Below are positions 8,158 through 17,298 of a stretch of 41,887 nt of DNA, in pieces (the first letter of the stretch is position 1; every line of letters starts with the position of its first letter). The notes beneath the pieces were generated by a model. It had not been told where the DNA came from. It saw nothing but the letters and a program-made list of their open reading frames with translations, and did not search any database. Source of the stretch: Bacteroidota bacterium (GTDB lineage: Bacteria > Bacteroidota > Bacteroidia > Chitinophagales > Chitinophagaceae); the NCBI GenBank assembly GCA_013286425.1, contig JABDFS010000011.1, positions 6,839-48,725 of the forward strand. Direction: 5' to 3'. The position numbers were made by a program, and so were the translations under genes.

Positions 8158-9471
8158 ATGAGCAAGCACCAGCTAGTTATTATCAGTTTTATTCTTTTTA
8201 CCATCTCAGCAGACGCTCAACAAAAGAAGGATTCACTACCTTCCACAGCTACCCTGCAGGAATGTGTAAATTATGCTTTATCGCATCAGCCTGATGTAAG
8301 CAAATCTCTGCTGGATGAGCAGATCGTAAATGCAGAAATAAAATCAAGACTGGCAGATTGGTACCCCCAGATAAACCTTGATTACACAATACAGCATTAT
8401 TTCCAGGTACAGCGGTTTACAGGTGGGGCAGTTACAGCGCTTACTGCTGAAAATTATTCTACGGCTTATTTTTCTGCAACACAAAACATTTTTAATCCGG
8501 ATGTTTTGCTGGCAAGTCAAACTGCCGGAAATGTAAGAACACAGACCAAACAATTTACAGAAAACAATAAGATAAACACTGCAGTTAATGTAAGCAAAGC
8601 CTTTTATAATGTGTTGCTTTCACGCTCGCAGATAAAACTGGTTGACCAGGATATTGCGCGTTTATCAAGAAGTGTTCAGGATGCATATAATCAGTACAAG
8701 GCCGGTATTGTTGATAAAACAGATTATAAACGTGCACAGATATCTTTAAATAATTCAGTAGCAGAAAAAAAACAATACGAACACGATCTTACTGCCCAAT
8801 TTTCTGTGCTGAAATTATTCATGGGTTACCCGCAGGACTCTTCTTTCAATCTTGATTATGATAGTACAGCGTTGGTAAGTGAAATTTATCTTGATACATT
8901 ACAACAGGTAAATTATACTTCCCGCATCGAATATAAAATTCTGCAAACTCAGCAAAGCCTTTTGCAGGCAAACCTTAAATATTATAAGTGGAGTTTTATC
9001 CCAACCTTATCAGCTTACGGAAATTATAACCTTACTTATGCCAACAACGATTTTGGTAAGCTGTATAGCAAAAGCTTTCCATCATCCTATATTGGTCTAT
9101 CATTAGGATTTCCCATATTTCAGGGGGGGAAGCGCACATCGGAGATAAAAGCAGCCAATCTTCAGTTAGACAGGTTGCAGTATGATTTTAATTCGCTGCG
9201 CGATTCTATTCAAACAGAATACACACAATCATTAGAAACTTATAAAACCGCATTAAATGATTATTATGTTCAGCATGATAATCTTGACCTTGCAAATGAC
9301 GTGTACAACACTATTTATTTACAATATAAGTCGGGCGTTAAAACTTACCTTGAAGTAATAGTTGCAGAAAGCGATCTGCGCTCTACCCAGGTAAATTATT
9401 TAAATGCTTTGTTTGAAGTTTTAATCAGCAAGCTTGATGTTGAAAAAGCAGCAGGCTCTTTAACTTATTAA
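8158..9471 (+). CDS. TolC-family outer-membrane efflux protein
   Basis: Outer-membrane channel and periplasmic tunnel of a tripartite exporter. The 437-residue protein has an N-terminal signal peptide (hydrophobic LVIISFILFTISADAQ) and two outer membrane efflux (OEP) repeats. Repeat 1 starts at LQECVNYALSHQPDVSKS (about 30-50) and repeat 2 follows QVNYTSRIEYKILQTQQSLLQ (about 245-265). Long amphipathic helices and the pore-lining YGNYNLTY strand segment are typical. ATG 8158 has a purine-rich AAGGA 5 nt upstream. It is the first gene of an operon with the MFP adaptor (4-nt gap) and the RND pump. Confidence 0.93.
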   Translation: MSKHQLVIISFILFTISADAQQKKDSLPSTATLQECVNYALSHQPDVSKSLLDEQIVNAEIKSRLADWYPQINLDYTIQHYFQVQRFTGGAVTALTAENYSTAYFSATQNIFNPDVLLASQTAGNVRTQTKQFTENNKINTAVNVSKAFYNVLLSRSQIKLVDQDIARLSRSVQDAYNQYKAGIVDKTDYKRAQISLNNSVAEKKQYEHDLTAQFSVLKLFMGYPQDSSFNLDYDSTALVSEIYLDTLQQVNYTSRIEYKILQTQQSLLQANLKYYKWSFIPTLSAYGNYNLTYANNDFGKLYSKSFPSSYIGLSLGFPIFQGGKRTSEIKAANLQLDRLQYDFNSLRDSIQTEYTQSLETYKTALNDYYVQHDNLDLANDVYNTIYLQYKSGVKTYLEVIVAESDLRSTQVNYLNALFEVLISKLDVEKAAGSLTY

Positions 9472-9475
9472 ACAC

Positions 9476-10606
9476 ATGAGAACGTTCATACCACTTGTTT
9501 TATTTATTGCATTAATTACAACAATATTTTCCTGCGGTGATAAAGGCAATCAGCAACCAACCCGTCCTCCTGCAACCAGTGTGAATACAGATACTGTGAA
9601 AGAAGGTGCTACGGTTTATTATGATAATTATCCTGCAACAGTAACTGCATTAACACAGGTTGATATAAAACCGCAGGTATCAGGAAACATTACGGGTGTA
9701 TTTTTTACTGATGGCGATCATATACACAAAGGCGAAAAATTATATACAATAGATCAGCAACAATATGCAGGTTCGTACGGACAGGCAATGGCTAATGTAG
9801 ATGTTGCAAAAGCAAATCTTGTAAAAGCGCAAAAGAATGCCGACCGATATCTTGAATTGCAGAAAAACGACGCTATTGCAACACAAACAGTAGATGATGC
9901 TTTGGCAGATCTTGATGCTGCCAAACAACAGGTAGCGGCTGCGCAGGCAAATGTGCAGGCTGTTGAAACCAACTTAAAATACACAACTATTTATTCTCCG
10001 ATAGATGGAACCATTGGAATTTCGCAGGTTAAAGTTGGAACATCTGTGTATCCGCAAACACTGTTAAACACTGTTTCAACAGACGATCCTATTGCGGCAG
10101 ATATTGCAGTTGACCAGGTATTGATTCCTAAGTTCACCAGCCTTATTAATAGTGGGGCTACAAAAAAGGATTCAACATTCACTGTTACATTGCCAGATGG
10201 CAGTGTTTACCCGCATCCGGGTTATATAAGTTTCCTTGACCGCGCAGTTGATGCTGCTACAGGAACTATACGGGCAAGAATAGTTTTTCCCAATCCTGAA
10301 AAAATGTTGAAGGTTGGTGCTACAGCGTCTGTTCGCGTTGAGAATAAAAGCGATACCAACACTATTGTTATTCCTTATAAATGTATAGTAGAACAGTTGG
10401 GGGAATTTTTTGTTTACCAGGTTCAGGACACTATTGCTTTACAGAAAAAAGTTACGTTAGGCAACAAGATAAATGGCATGGTTATAATCAAAAATGGAAT
10501 AAAAGCAGGAGATGTTATTGTTTCAGATGGTGTACAAAAACTAAGAGACAGCGCTGCGATAAGCACAGGTAAATTTAAAGCACCACAGTCTTCACAGGCT
10601 AAGTAG
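9476..10606 (+). CDS. RND efflux periplasmic adaptor (MFP/HlyD family) lipoprotein
   Basis: Connects the inner-membrane pump to the TolC-like channel. It is a lipoprotein: lipobox T-I-F-S-C with Cys20. Domains in order are a barrel-sandwich half motif (VDIKPQVSGNITGVFFTDGDHIHKGEKLY, about 65-95), an alpha-hairpin (about 100-160), a lipoyl return half (TTIYSPIDGTIGISQVKVG), a beta-barrel (FPNPEKMLKVGATASVRVE) and a membrane-proximal domain (IKAGDVIVSDGVQKLRDSA). At 376 residues it matches AcrA/MexA-type adaptors. It is the middle gene of the tripartite operon. Confidence 0.94.
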   Translation: MRTFIPLVLFIALITTIFSCGDKGNQQPTRPPATSVNTDTVKEGATVYYDNYPATVTALTQVDIKPQVSGNITGVFFTDGDHIHKGEKLYTIDQQQYAGSYGQAMANVDVAKANLVKAQKNADRYLELQKNDAIATQTVDDALADLDAAKQQVAAAQANVQAVETNLKYTTIYSPIDGTIGISQVKVGTSVYPQTLLNTVSTDDPIAADIAVDQVLIPKFTSLINSGATKKDSTFTVTLPDGSVYPHPGYISFLDRAVDAATGTIRARIVFPNPEKMLKVGATASVRVENKSDTNTIVIPYKCIVEQLGEFFVYQVQDTIALQKKVTLGNKINGMVIIKNGIKAGDVIVSDGVQKLRDSAAISTGKFKAPQSSQAK

Positions 10607-10646
10607 TAAAATGATCAGGATAGTTTATTGAAATAGAAAGATGAAA

Positions 10647-10672
10647 AGCTTGATCTTAATTAAGGTTAAGCT
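10647..10672 (+). repeat. Hairpin in the adaptor-pump intergenic leader
   Basis: AGCTT (10647-10651) and AAGCT (10668-10672) flank the self-complementary CTTAATTAAG (10655-10664). Allowing two G-U pairs, the whole 26 nt folds as one stem with a 2-nt loop in the mRNA. It ends 12 nt before the pump ATG and has no U tract, so it is more likely a translational or mRNA-stability element than a terminator. Confidence 0.4.
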
Positions 10673-10684
10673 AAAACAAAAATT

Positions 10685-13600
10685 ATGAGCGAGACTTCAT
10701 CAAATGTATTTCTTAAAAGACCGGTTACAGCTATTGTAATTTCAATTGTAATAGTAATGGTTGGAACATTGGCAATTCTTAATATGCCGATCAGCCAATA
10801 TCCCAATATTACACCGCCAACCGTATCTATTACCGCTAATTTTACAGGTGCGGATGCGCAAACTGTTGAACAAACGACCACTACTCCTATTGAAACATCT
10901 GTTAACGGTACGCCGGGCATTGAATACATGCAAAGTAACAGTGCCAACAACGGCCAGGCAAGCATTACTGCCACGCTTAATATTGGTGCAAATCCTGATA
11001 TTGTTGCATTAGACATTCAGAACCGTGTAGGCATTGCAACCCCAACATTGCCAAGCCAGGTTCAGAAATTAGGCATAACAACATTAAAGCGCAATCCAAG
11101 CATTTTGATGCTGGTAGCTATTTACTCACCCAAAGGTTCACATAGTGTTCCTTTTATGGATAATTATGCGAACATTTATGTACGCGACCAGTTATTGCGT
11201 GTTCCGGGTGTGGGTGATGTATTCAGCCGCGCTGATAATTTCAGTATGCGTATTTGGCTCGAGCCTGATAAACTTGCCCAGCTTGGTTTAACGTATGCTG
11301 ATGTTCAAAATGCAATTAATGAACAAAACTTACAGGTAGCTGCAGGATCTGTTGGCTCACCTCCGCAAAACTCAACTACTCCATTTGAATTCACTGTTTT
11401 TACAAACAGCCGCCTTACATCGGAAAAGGATTTTGAAAATATTGTTGTGCGTTCCAGCCCTCAGAATAATTCAATTGTTTATTTAAAAGATATAGCGCGT
11501 GTACAATTAGGCAAAGTAAGCTATACTGCAAATTCTTTTGTTGACGGAAAAAGGGCTTCTTATTTATTGGTTTACCAGGCACCTAACAGCAATGCCTTGC
11601 AAACGGCCGATGGTGTTTACCAGGCCATGGAGAATATGAAAAAATATTTTCCCGCAGATGTTGATTATACTGTTCCTTTTGAATCTGTAACCGTAGTAAA
11701 AGTTTCAATCAGTGATGTTGTACATACATTATTAATTGCATTATTGCTTGTAACAATAGTTGTATTTCTTTTCCTTCAAAACTGGCGCTCTACTTTAATT
11801 CCGGTGCTTGCCATTCCAGTAGCAATAGTAGGCACGTTTATATTTTTTATACCGCTTGGTTTTACCATTAACACACTTACCATGTTTGGTTTTGTACTGG
11901 CAATTGGTATAGTGGTAGATGATGCTATTGTGGTGGTAGAAGCGGTACAGCATTATATAGATACCGAAGGGCTTTCTCCAAAAGAAGCAACGGCAAAAGC
12001 TTTGAAAGATATTACCGCGCCTGTTATAGCAATTGCGTTAATACTTGCTGCCGTATTTGTGCCGGTAGGTTTTGTGCCGGGTATTGTTGGAAAATTATAC
12101 CAGCAGTTTGCTATTACAATTGCCATTTCCGTTTTGCTTTCAGCTTTTATTGCACTTTCGCTTACCCCTGCATTATGTTCTTTATTATTAAAGCCGCAAC
12201 ACCTGGATAAAAAAGCAAAAGGTTTAAATAAATTCTTTTACAAGTTTGATGTTGGGTTTGAAAAACTTACCAAAAGCTATACTTCAGGTGTGAAAGCATG
12301 GATCAAAAGGGCCCCACTCGTTATAATATTATTGGTGTGCATTTTTGTAGCAGATGGATTATTGTTTTCGCATAAACCTACCGGTTTTATTCCAACAGAA
12401 GATGACGGGCGTTTAATAATGACTTTCGAAATTCCGGAGTCCGGTTCTACCACACGAAGCCTTACAGTTATTGACAGTATGATGAAGCTGGCACAAACAG
12501 TTCCCGGTGTGCTGCATGTTGCTGCATTAGGTGGTTTAAACTTTTTAACCGGTGGTATAAAATCCAGCAGTGGCAGCATGTTTATGCAGTTGAAACCCTG
12601 GGATCAACGTACAAAAGAGTCGGAAAAAATAGATGGCATTGTTGCAGAATTAAACAAACGGTTTGCATCAATTAAACAGGCAAGGATTGTTGTGGTAAAA
12701 CCACCCGCTATTCCGGGCTTGGGTAATGCAGGTGGATTCAGCATCCAGATAGAGCAACGGCAATCCAATGACAGCATTAAAGATTTTTCAAAGGTGGTAA
12801 ACAATTTTGTTGCTGAACTAAAGAAACAGCCTGAAATTGATAACAGCCCGCAGGGAGCATTTACTTTCTTTACAGCAAATACGCCGGGATACCAGGTAAA
12901 TGTAGATCGCGATAAAGCGAAAAAACTTGGCCTTAATTTATCTGATGTATATAATACAATGCAGATGTATATGGGCAGCACCTACATCAACCAGTTAACG
13001 ATTTATGGAAGAAATTTCTACGTGGTTGCACAGGCTGATACTAATTTCAGAAATGACATTTCCCAAATAGGAAATTATTATGTAAAAAATTCTGCCGGCA
13101 ACATGCTTCCGTTAAGCACTGTGGTTAGTTATAATGTTACTGAAACAGCGCCGCTTATTTCACACTTTAATATTTACAGAAGTGCGGAAGTTGATGGCAA
13201 TGCAAAACAGGGTTACAGCAGCGGGCAAGCTTTAGATGCATTAAAACGTGTAGGAGATAAATTACCGGAAGGATATGGGTATGAATTTTCCGGTTTAACT
13301 TTACAGGAGATCAAATCCGGATCGAGCGCCGTTTATATATTTGCCCTTTCCATTGTGTTTGTATTCCTGTTTCTCGCAGCATTGTATGAAAGCTGGGCTG
13401 TGCCATTTTCTGTATTGCTCGCAGTGCCAATAGGGGTGTTCGGCGCGATACTAACACTTACATTAATTCCCCGTTTAACAAACAATGTTTATGCTCAAAT
13501 AGGTTTGATTACATTGATTGGTTTATCTGCAAAGAATGCAATTCTTATTGTAGAATACGCAAAAGAAAGGGTTGACAGGGGAATACCAATTGTTGAATCA

Positions 13601-13891
13601 ACATTACAGGCAGTAAGCCTTCGTCTGCGGCCGATATTAATGACATCTATTGCGTTCCTGTTAGGAGTTTTGCCATTAGCACTTGCTTCCGGCGCAAGCT
13701 CAATTGCCAGGAATACGATTGGGTGGACCGTACTGGGAGGTATGCTTGCAGCAACTTCCCTGGCAATTTTTATTGTACCTGTTTTATTCGTGGTTATAAC
13801 AAAAGCTTCTTATGGACAGAAGAAACTGGCAAAATTAAAAGAGGAAGCTGAAGATCGGGATAATCCTAAAATGCCTGATAGTGAACATTGA
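10685..13891 (+). CDS. RND multidrug efflux permease, HAE1 (AcrB/MexB-like) family
   Basis: Inner-membrane proton-driven exporter of hydrophobic compounds. The 1068-residue length is usual for HAE1 pumps. TM1 follows FLKRPVTAIVISIVIVMVG. The periplasmic porter start shows the GADAQTVEQ motif. TM4 carries the proton-relay pair in AIGIVVDDAIVVVE (near residue 410), and the TM10 region has the relay Lys in LIGLSAKNAILIVEYAKE (near 950). Further HAE1 features are FIPTEDDGRLI and the second porter half. It is the third gene of the operon, 78 bp after the adaptor, with a hairpin in that gap, and it converges tightly (4 bp) with the next leftward gene. Substrate range is unknown. Confidence 0.95.
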   Translation: MSETSSNVFLKRPVTAIVISIVIVMVGTLAILNMPISQYPNITPPTVSITANFTGADAQTVEQTTTTPIETSVNGTPGIEYMQSNSANNGQASITATLNIGANPDIVALDIQNRVGIATPTLPSQVQKLGITTLKRNPSILMLVAIYSPKGSHSVPFMDNYANIYVRDQLLRVPGVGDVFSRADNFSMRIWLEPDKLAQLGLTYADVQNAINEQNLQVAAGSVGSPPQNSTTPFEFTVFTNSRLTSEKDFENIVVRSSPQNNSIVYLKDIARVQLGKVSYTANSFVDGKRASYLLVYQAPNSNALQTADGVYQAMENMKKYFPADVDYTVPFESVTVVKVSISDVVHTLLIALLLVTIVVFLFLQNWRSTLIPVLAIPVAIVGTFIFFIPLGFTINTLTMFGFVLAIGIVVDDAIVVVEAVQHYIDTEGLSPKEATAKALKDITAPVIAIALILAAVFVPVGFVPGIVGKLYQQFAITIAISVLLSAFIALSLTPALCSLLLKPQHLDKKAKGLNKFFYKFDVGFEKLTKSYTSGVKAWIKRAPLVIILLVCIFVADGLLFSHKPTGFIPTEDDGRLIMTFEIPESGSTTRSLTVIDSMMKLAQTVPGVLHVAALGGLNFLTGGIKSSSGSMFMQLKPWDQRTKESEKIDGIVAELNKRFASIKQARIVVVKPPAIPGLGNAGGFSIQIEQRQSNDSIKDFSKVVNNFVAELKKQPEIDNSPQGAFTFFTANTPGYQVNVDRDKAKKLGLNLSDVYNTMQMYMGSTYINQLTIYGRNFYVVAQADTNFRNDISQIGNYYVKNSAGNMLPLSTVVSYNVTETAPLISHFNIYRSAEVDGNAKQGYSSGQALDALKRVGDKLPEGYGYEFSGLTLQEIKSGSSAVYIFALSIVFVFLFLAALYESWAVPFSVLLAVPIGVFGAILTLTLIPRLTNNVYAQIGLITLIGLSAKNAILIVEYAKERVDRGIPIVESTLQAVSLRLRPILMTSIAFLLGVLPLALASGASSIARNTIGWTVLGGMLAATSLAIFIVPVLFVVITKASYGQKKLAKLKEEAEDRDNPKMPDSEH

Positions 13892-13895
13892 TCAA

Positions 13896-14651
13896 TTAAT
13901 TGTTGGTCTTGTGCTCTTTTAAGTATGCATAATTTTTATAGCATTGCTCAATATAAAAACCTAATTCAAGATCATTCATTGCCAGCACTTCTTCATAACT
14001 GGGGCGATAAATATTCATAAAGTCTTCCAATTCTTTACCGTCAAGGCTTGTAAGCTTTTTTACAAGGAGCTTTGAGTAGCGGTGATCAATATATTTATCC
14101 TGTTCATCCTGTAATAATCTTTCTTGAAAAGCAAGCATTTCCCGGTTTCGCTTAAAACGAAAAGAGTTTATTATTTCATCCAAATCCAGACCGGCTGTTA
14201 CACTTCCCGGAACATAATTATTGGCTGAAGGCGTGTTTTGAGAAAATCGTAACCCGGGTTTTCTAAAGTTGAATACGTTTGCGTACGTCTGCCGGTTCTC
14301 TATAGAATCTAATTTATAATCTTTCGTGTGAACAGTTACTTCAGGCAACCATCGTGCATCAATATATAATGCAATATCAAAGCTCTGCGGATGCGTTATT
14401 GTATCTACAGAGTATTTCATGGTTTTCTTATTAAGATAACTAAACCAAACTGAATCTTTTTTTTCTGTATTAATTTCATAGCGTCCAAGTGAATCGCTAA
14501 TAGTATAATGGCCCGAACTGGTTTCTACGGTTACTGCATCCAAAGGCATTTTACTAAAATAATCTGAAACAGTTCCCGATAAGGCAACCTGGCTTTGAGC
14601 GGAGATGGTCATCAAACAAATGCAACAAAAAAATAAAACAGGGAGTTTCAA
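13896..14651 (-). CDS. Exported protein with carboxypeptidase-regulatory-like (CNA-B/DUF4480-type) N-terminal domain
   Basis: Envelope protein of unknown role. The mature N-terminus VALSGTVSDYFSKMPLDAVTVETSSGHYTISDSLGRYEI is the beta-sandwich seen at the start of TonB-dependent receptors and many stand-alone Bacteroidota proteins. The remaining ~150 residues are polar and helical, with RYSKLLVKKLTSLDGKELEDFMNIYRPS. The start is uncertain: no ATG precedes the signal peptide. TTG 14651 gives a compact signal peptide (MKLPVLFFCCICLMTIS), whereas TTG 14702 gives a longer N-region. It follows mnmG on the same strand and may be co-transcribed. Confidence 0.7.
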   Translation of the reverse strand: MKLPVLFFCCICLMTISAQSQVALSGTVSDYFSKMPLDAVTVETSSGHYTISDSLGRYEINTEKKDSVWFSYLNKKTMKYSVDTITHPQSFDIALYIDARWLPEVTVHTKDYKLDSIENRQTYANVFNFRKPGLRFSQNTPSANNYVPGSVTAGLDLDEIINSFRFKRNREMLAFQERLLQDEQDKYIDHRYSKLLVKKLTSLDGKELEDFMNIYRPSYEEVLAMNDLELGFYIEQCYKNYAYLKEHKTNN

Positions 14652-14719
14652 ATAAATATGTTGAAATGTAATATTACAAACTGCAGCAAGATTATTGTGC
14701 AATCAAAAGTTAAACCTGA

Positions 14720-16588
14720 TTACCTGCCCATGTAAACCATCAGTATCTGCACATCACTGGGATTTACTCCGGAAATTCTGCTGGCTTGGCCAAGGGTTCT
14801 TGGTTTAATCCTTTTGAATTTTTGCAAAGCTTCTGCACTAAGTGCAGCAATACGATCGTAATTAAAAGTTTCCGGAATTAAAGCATTTTCCATTGTTGAC
14901 ATGCGTTGTGCAAGCTCTTGCTCTTTTTCAATATAACGCTCATATTTAATCTGAATTTCTGCTTGTTCAAGAGAATCCTTTGGCAAATGTCTAAATTTAT
15001 TATTCAATGCAGGAACTTCATTAATCATATCTTCCAGATTCACATCCGGGCGAAGCACAAGCTTTATTGCTTTTTGCTTTTCATCAATACACGAGGAATT
15101 TATTTTCTGAAGATATCCATTTACTTCATCCGGATGTAGCGAAACATTCTGCAAAACAGACTTTATTTCTTTTACATTCTTTTGCTTAGATAAAACTTTT
15201 TCAACTCTTTCATGGCTTGCTAATCCAAAATGAAAACTTTTTTCTGTTAATCTTAAATCTGCATTGTCTTGCCTCAATAGTGTTCTGAATTCAGCGCGGC
15301 TGGTGAACATGCGATAGGGCTCTTCTGTTCCCTTACTAATAAGATCATCAATTAAAACACCTATATAAGCTTCGTCCCTGCTAAGTATAACAGATTGATT
15401 ATCAACAACTTTATGATGAGCATTTATCCCGGCCATAAGTCCCTGGCAAGCTGCTTCTTCATAGCCGGTAGTTCCGTTTATCTGACCCGCAAAGAAGAGG
15501 TTATCTATTAATTTCGTTTCAAGAGAATGTTTTAATTGTGTGGGCGGGAAGTAATCGTATTCTATGGCATACCCCGGCCGGAACATCTTTGCATTTTTAA
15601 ATCCATCCATTTTTTTGATTGCTTCGTATTGGACTTCTTCAGGTAATGATGTTGAAAATCCATTTACATACACTTCAACTGTATTAAACCCTTCAGGTTC
15701 AACGAATATCTGGTGTCGGTCGCGATCGGCAAACCGGTTTATCTTGTCTTCAATACTCGGGCAATATCTTGGACCAATTCCACCTATACGTCCGGAAAAC
15801 ATCGGGCTTTTTTTAAAGCCTGTTTTCAGGGTTTCATGAACTTCTGTATTGGTATAAGTTATATAGCAAGGCAATTGTGCTGATGGATTAATTTTTTCTA
15901 TTTCCAAATAAGAAAATCCTGTAATCTCATCATCACCCTTTTGAATTTCCATCAGTGAGTAATCCAAACTTCTGCCGTCAATACGGGGAGGGGTTCCTGT
16001 TTTAAGCCGGTTGCTTTCGAAACCAAGCTCAACCAGTTGTTCTGTGATACCGGTTGAGTTCTTTTCTGATATTCGCCCGCCGCCGAAATTTTTTTCCCCG
16101 ATATGAATTATGCCATTAAGAAAAGTACCACTGGTGATAACTACAGCGCTCGAAGCAATATGGTGGCCAAGACCTGTAATTACTCCTTTCGCCTGTTTAT
16201 TTTTTACAATTATTCCCTTTACTGAATCCTGATAAAAATCAATGTTTTTGGTTTGTTCAAGCATGTGCCGCCACGTACCTGCAAAAAGCATTCGATCACT
16301 CTGTGCTCTTGGGCTCCACATAGCTGGCCCCTTACTCCTGTTAAGCATTCTAAATTGAAGCAGGCTTTTATCAGTAACAATTCCGCTATATCCACCCAAC
16401 GCATCAATTTCCCTAACTATCTGGCCTTTTGCTATACCGCCCATTGCAGGGTTACAGCTCATTTGGGCTATAGTTTGCATATTCATCGTTATCAACAGCA
16501 CTTTGCTGCCAAGATTCGCAGCAGAAGCTGCCGCCTCACAACCCGCGTGACCGGCACCCACAACAATTACATCATATTCTGAAAACAT
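14720..16588 (-). CDS. mnmG: tRNA uridine-5-carboxymethylaminomethyl modification enzyme MnmG (GidA)
   Basis: FAD-dependent partner of MnmE that installs the cmnm5 group on wobble U34 of certain tRNAs. The 622-residue protein has the Rossmann FAD motif VVGAGHAGCEAA (residues 9-20), the GidA signatures GGIAKGQIVREIDALGG and GYAIEYDYFPP, and QINGTTGYEEAACQGL. The C-terminal MnmE/tRNA-binding helical domain ends with RISGVNPSDVQILMVYMG. Length and motifs are complete. The start ATG at 16588 is well supported by the FAD strand. No mnmE is visible in the window. A parS-like site lies 19 bp upstream. Confidence 0.97.
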   Translation of the reverse strand: MFSEYDVIVVGAGHAGCEAAASAANLGSKVLLITMNMQTIAQMSCNPAMGGIAKGQIVREIDALGGYSGIVTDKSLLQFRMLNRSKGPAMWSPRAQSDRMLFAGTWRHMLEQTKNIDFYQDSVKGIIVKNKQAKGVITGLGHHIASSAVVITSGTFLNGIIHIGEKNFGGGRISEKNSTGITEQLVELGFESNRLKTGTPPRIDGRSLDYSLMEIQKGDDEITGFSYLEIEKINPSAQLPCYITYTNTEVHETLKTGFKKSPMFSGRIGGIGPRYCPSIEDKINRFADRDRHQIFVEPEGFNTVEVYVNGFSTSLPEEVQYEAIKKMDGFKNAKMFRPGYAIEYDYFPPTQLKHSLETKLIDNLFFAGQINGTTGYEEAACQGLMAGINAHHKVVDNQSVILSRDEAYIGVLIDDLISKGTEEPYRMFTSRAEFRTLLRQDNADLRLTEKSFHFGLASHERVEKVLSKQKNVKEIKSVLQNVSLHPDEVNGYLQKINSSCIDEKQKAIKLVLRPDVNLEDMINEVPALNNKFRHLPKDSLEQAEIQIKYERYIEKEQELAQRMSTMENALIPETFNYDRIAALSAEALQKFKRIKPRTLGQASRISGVNPSDVQILMVYMGR

Positions 16589-16607
16589 TTTGCAAAGATA
16601 CTATTGA

Positions 16608-16623
16608 CATTTCACGTGGAACT
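16608..16623. promoter_or_regulatory. parS-like ParB-binding site, copy 1
   Basis: CATTTCACGTGGAACT matches the conserved bacterial parS consensus (TGTTNCACGTGAAACA, read on either strand) at 13 of 16 positions, with an unbroken core TTTCACGTGGAAC. It overlaps the stop codon of the CAP-domain gene and lies just upstream of mnmG. Confidence 0.6.
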
Positions 16624-17290
16624 ATTGCTGACTGCAAGCAAAGTCTTCCACAAGGAAGGAATTACCATTACTATATTTTTCAATAGAAATACCGGTAATA
16701 ATATAATAAGGGTTTAACAGGGTTTTTCGATGACCTAAGTCACTCACATTAATATCGAGGTAAAGCAAAACAAGCATAAACAATGGACTCGTATTTCCTG
16801 ACCCATAACTTATATTTTCCCCACCGCAATTTTTTAAACCAAATTTTTTAAACCTGTCACCGAAAGTATCTCCATTGGAAGAATTATGGGATGGTGAAGC
16901 ATTATTACCAGTAATATCCTTAGCGTGATAAGAAGACATTCGTGACAGCATTTCATTTAAAGAAAGCAAGGGAAGAGTATTAGCATTTTTCATATCAGTT
17001 TTAAGCGAAGCAAAATTTTCTCCCTTTAGTTGTGGGAACTCCTGAACCAACTGAACAACTACACTGTCATAAAAGGCATTTGGCTTTAACCTGCTGTAGT
17101 TTGCCCAATAATAAAAAGCTCTTTTATCGGAAGTTAGTTTCGTATAACCAGCCTGGCTCTCATTCCAACTTAATACGGCCTCATTGCTCATCGCTGGGTT
17201 AATAACCTCCGCATCTTTAAACACCAACATCTTTTGGCTTTTACATGAAATAGCAATGAATAAAAGGCAACAGGCAAACAAATGCTTCAC
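16622..17290 (-). CDS. CAP-domain (SCP/PR-1-like) lipoprotein
   Basis: Exported member of the CAP superfamily (cysteine-rich secretory/antigen 5/PR-1 fold); bacterial members have poorly defined roles. Lipobox A-I-S-C with Cys16. CAP motifs in order are WANYSRLKPNAFYDS (helix 1), LSLNEMLSRMSSYHAKDI (His region, about 105-122), SHNSSNGDTFGDRFKKFGL, GENISYGSG and GHRKTLLNPYYIITGISI, ending in DFACSQ. The start is GTG 17290, overlapping the ybeY stop in a GTGA arrangement that suggests translational coupling. The start codon lies inside parS-like copy 2. The 222-residue length suits a single CAP domain. Confidence 0.82.
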   Translation of the reverse strand: MKHLFACCLLFIAISCKSQKMLVFKDAEVINPAMSNEAVLSWNESQAGYTKLTSDKRAFYYWANYSRLKPNAFYDSVVVQLVQEFPQLKGENFASLKTDMKNANTLPLLSLNEMLSRMSSYHAKDITGNNASPSHNSSNGDTFGDRFKKFGLKNCGGENISYGSGNTSPLFMLVLLYLDINVSDLGHRKTLLNPYYIITGISIEKYSNGNSFLVEDFACSQQ

Positions 17291-17298
17291 GTGAAACT
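17283..17298. promoter_or_regulatory. parS-like ParB-binding site, copy 2
   Basis: TGCTTCACGTGAAACT matches parS TGTTTCACGTGAAACA at 14 of 16 positions. It spans the ybeY stop and the start of the CAP-domain gene, 660 bp from copy 1. Confidence 0.65.
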
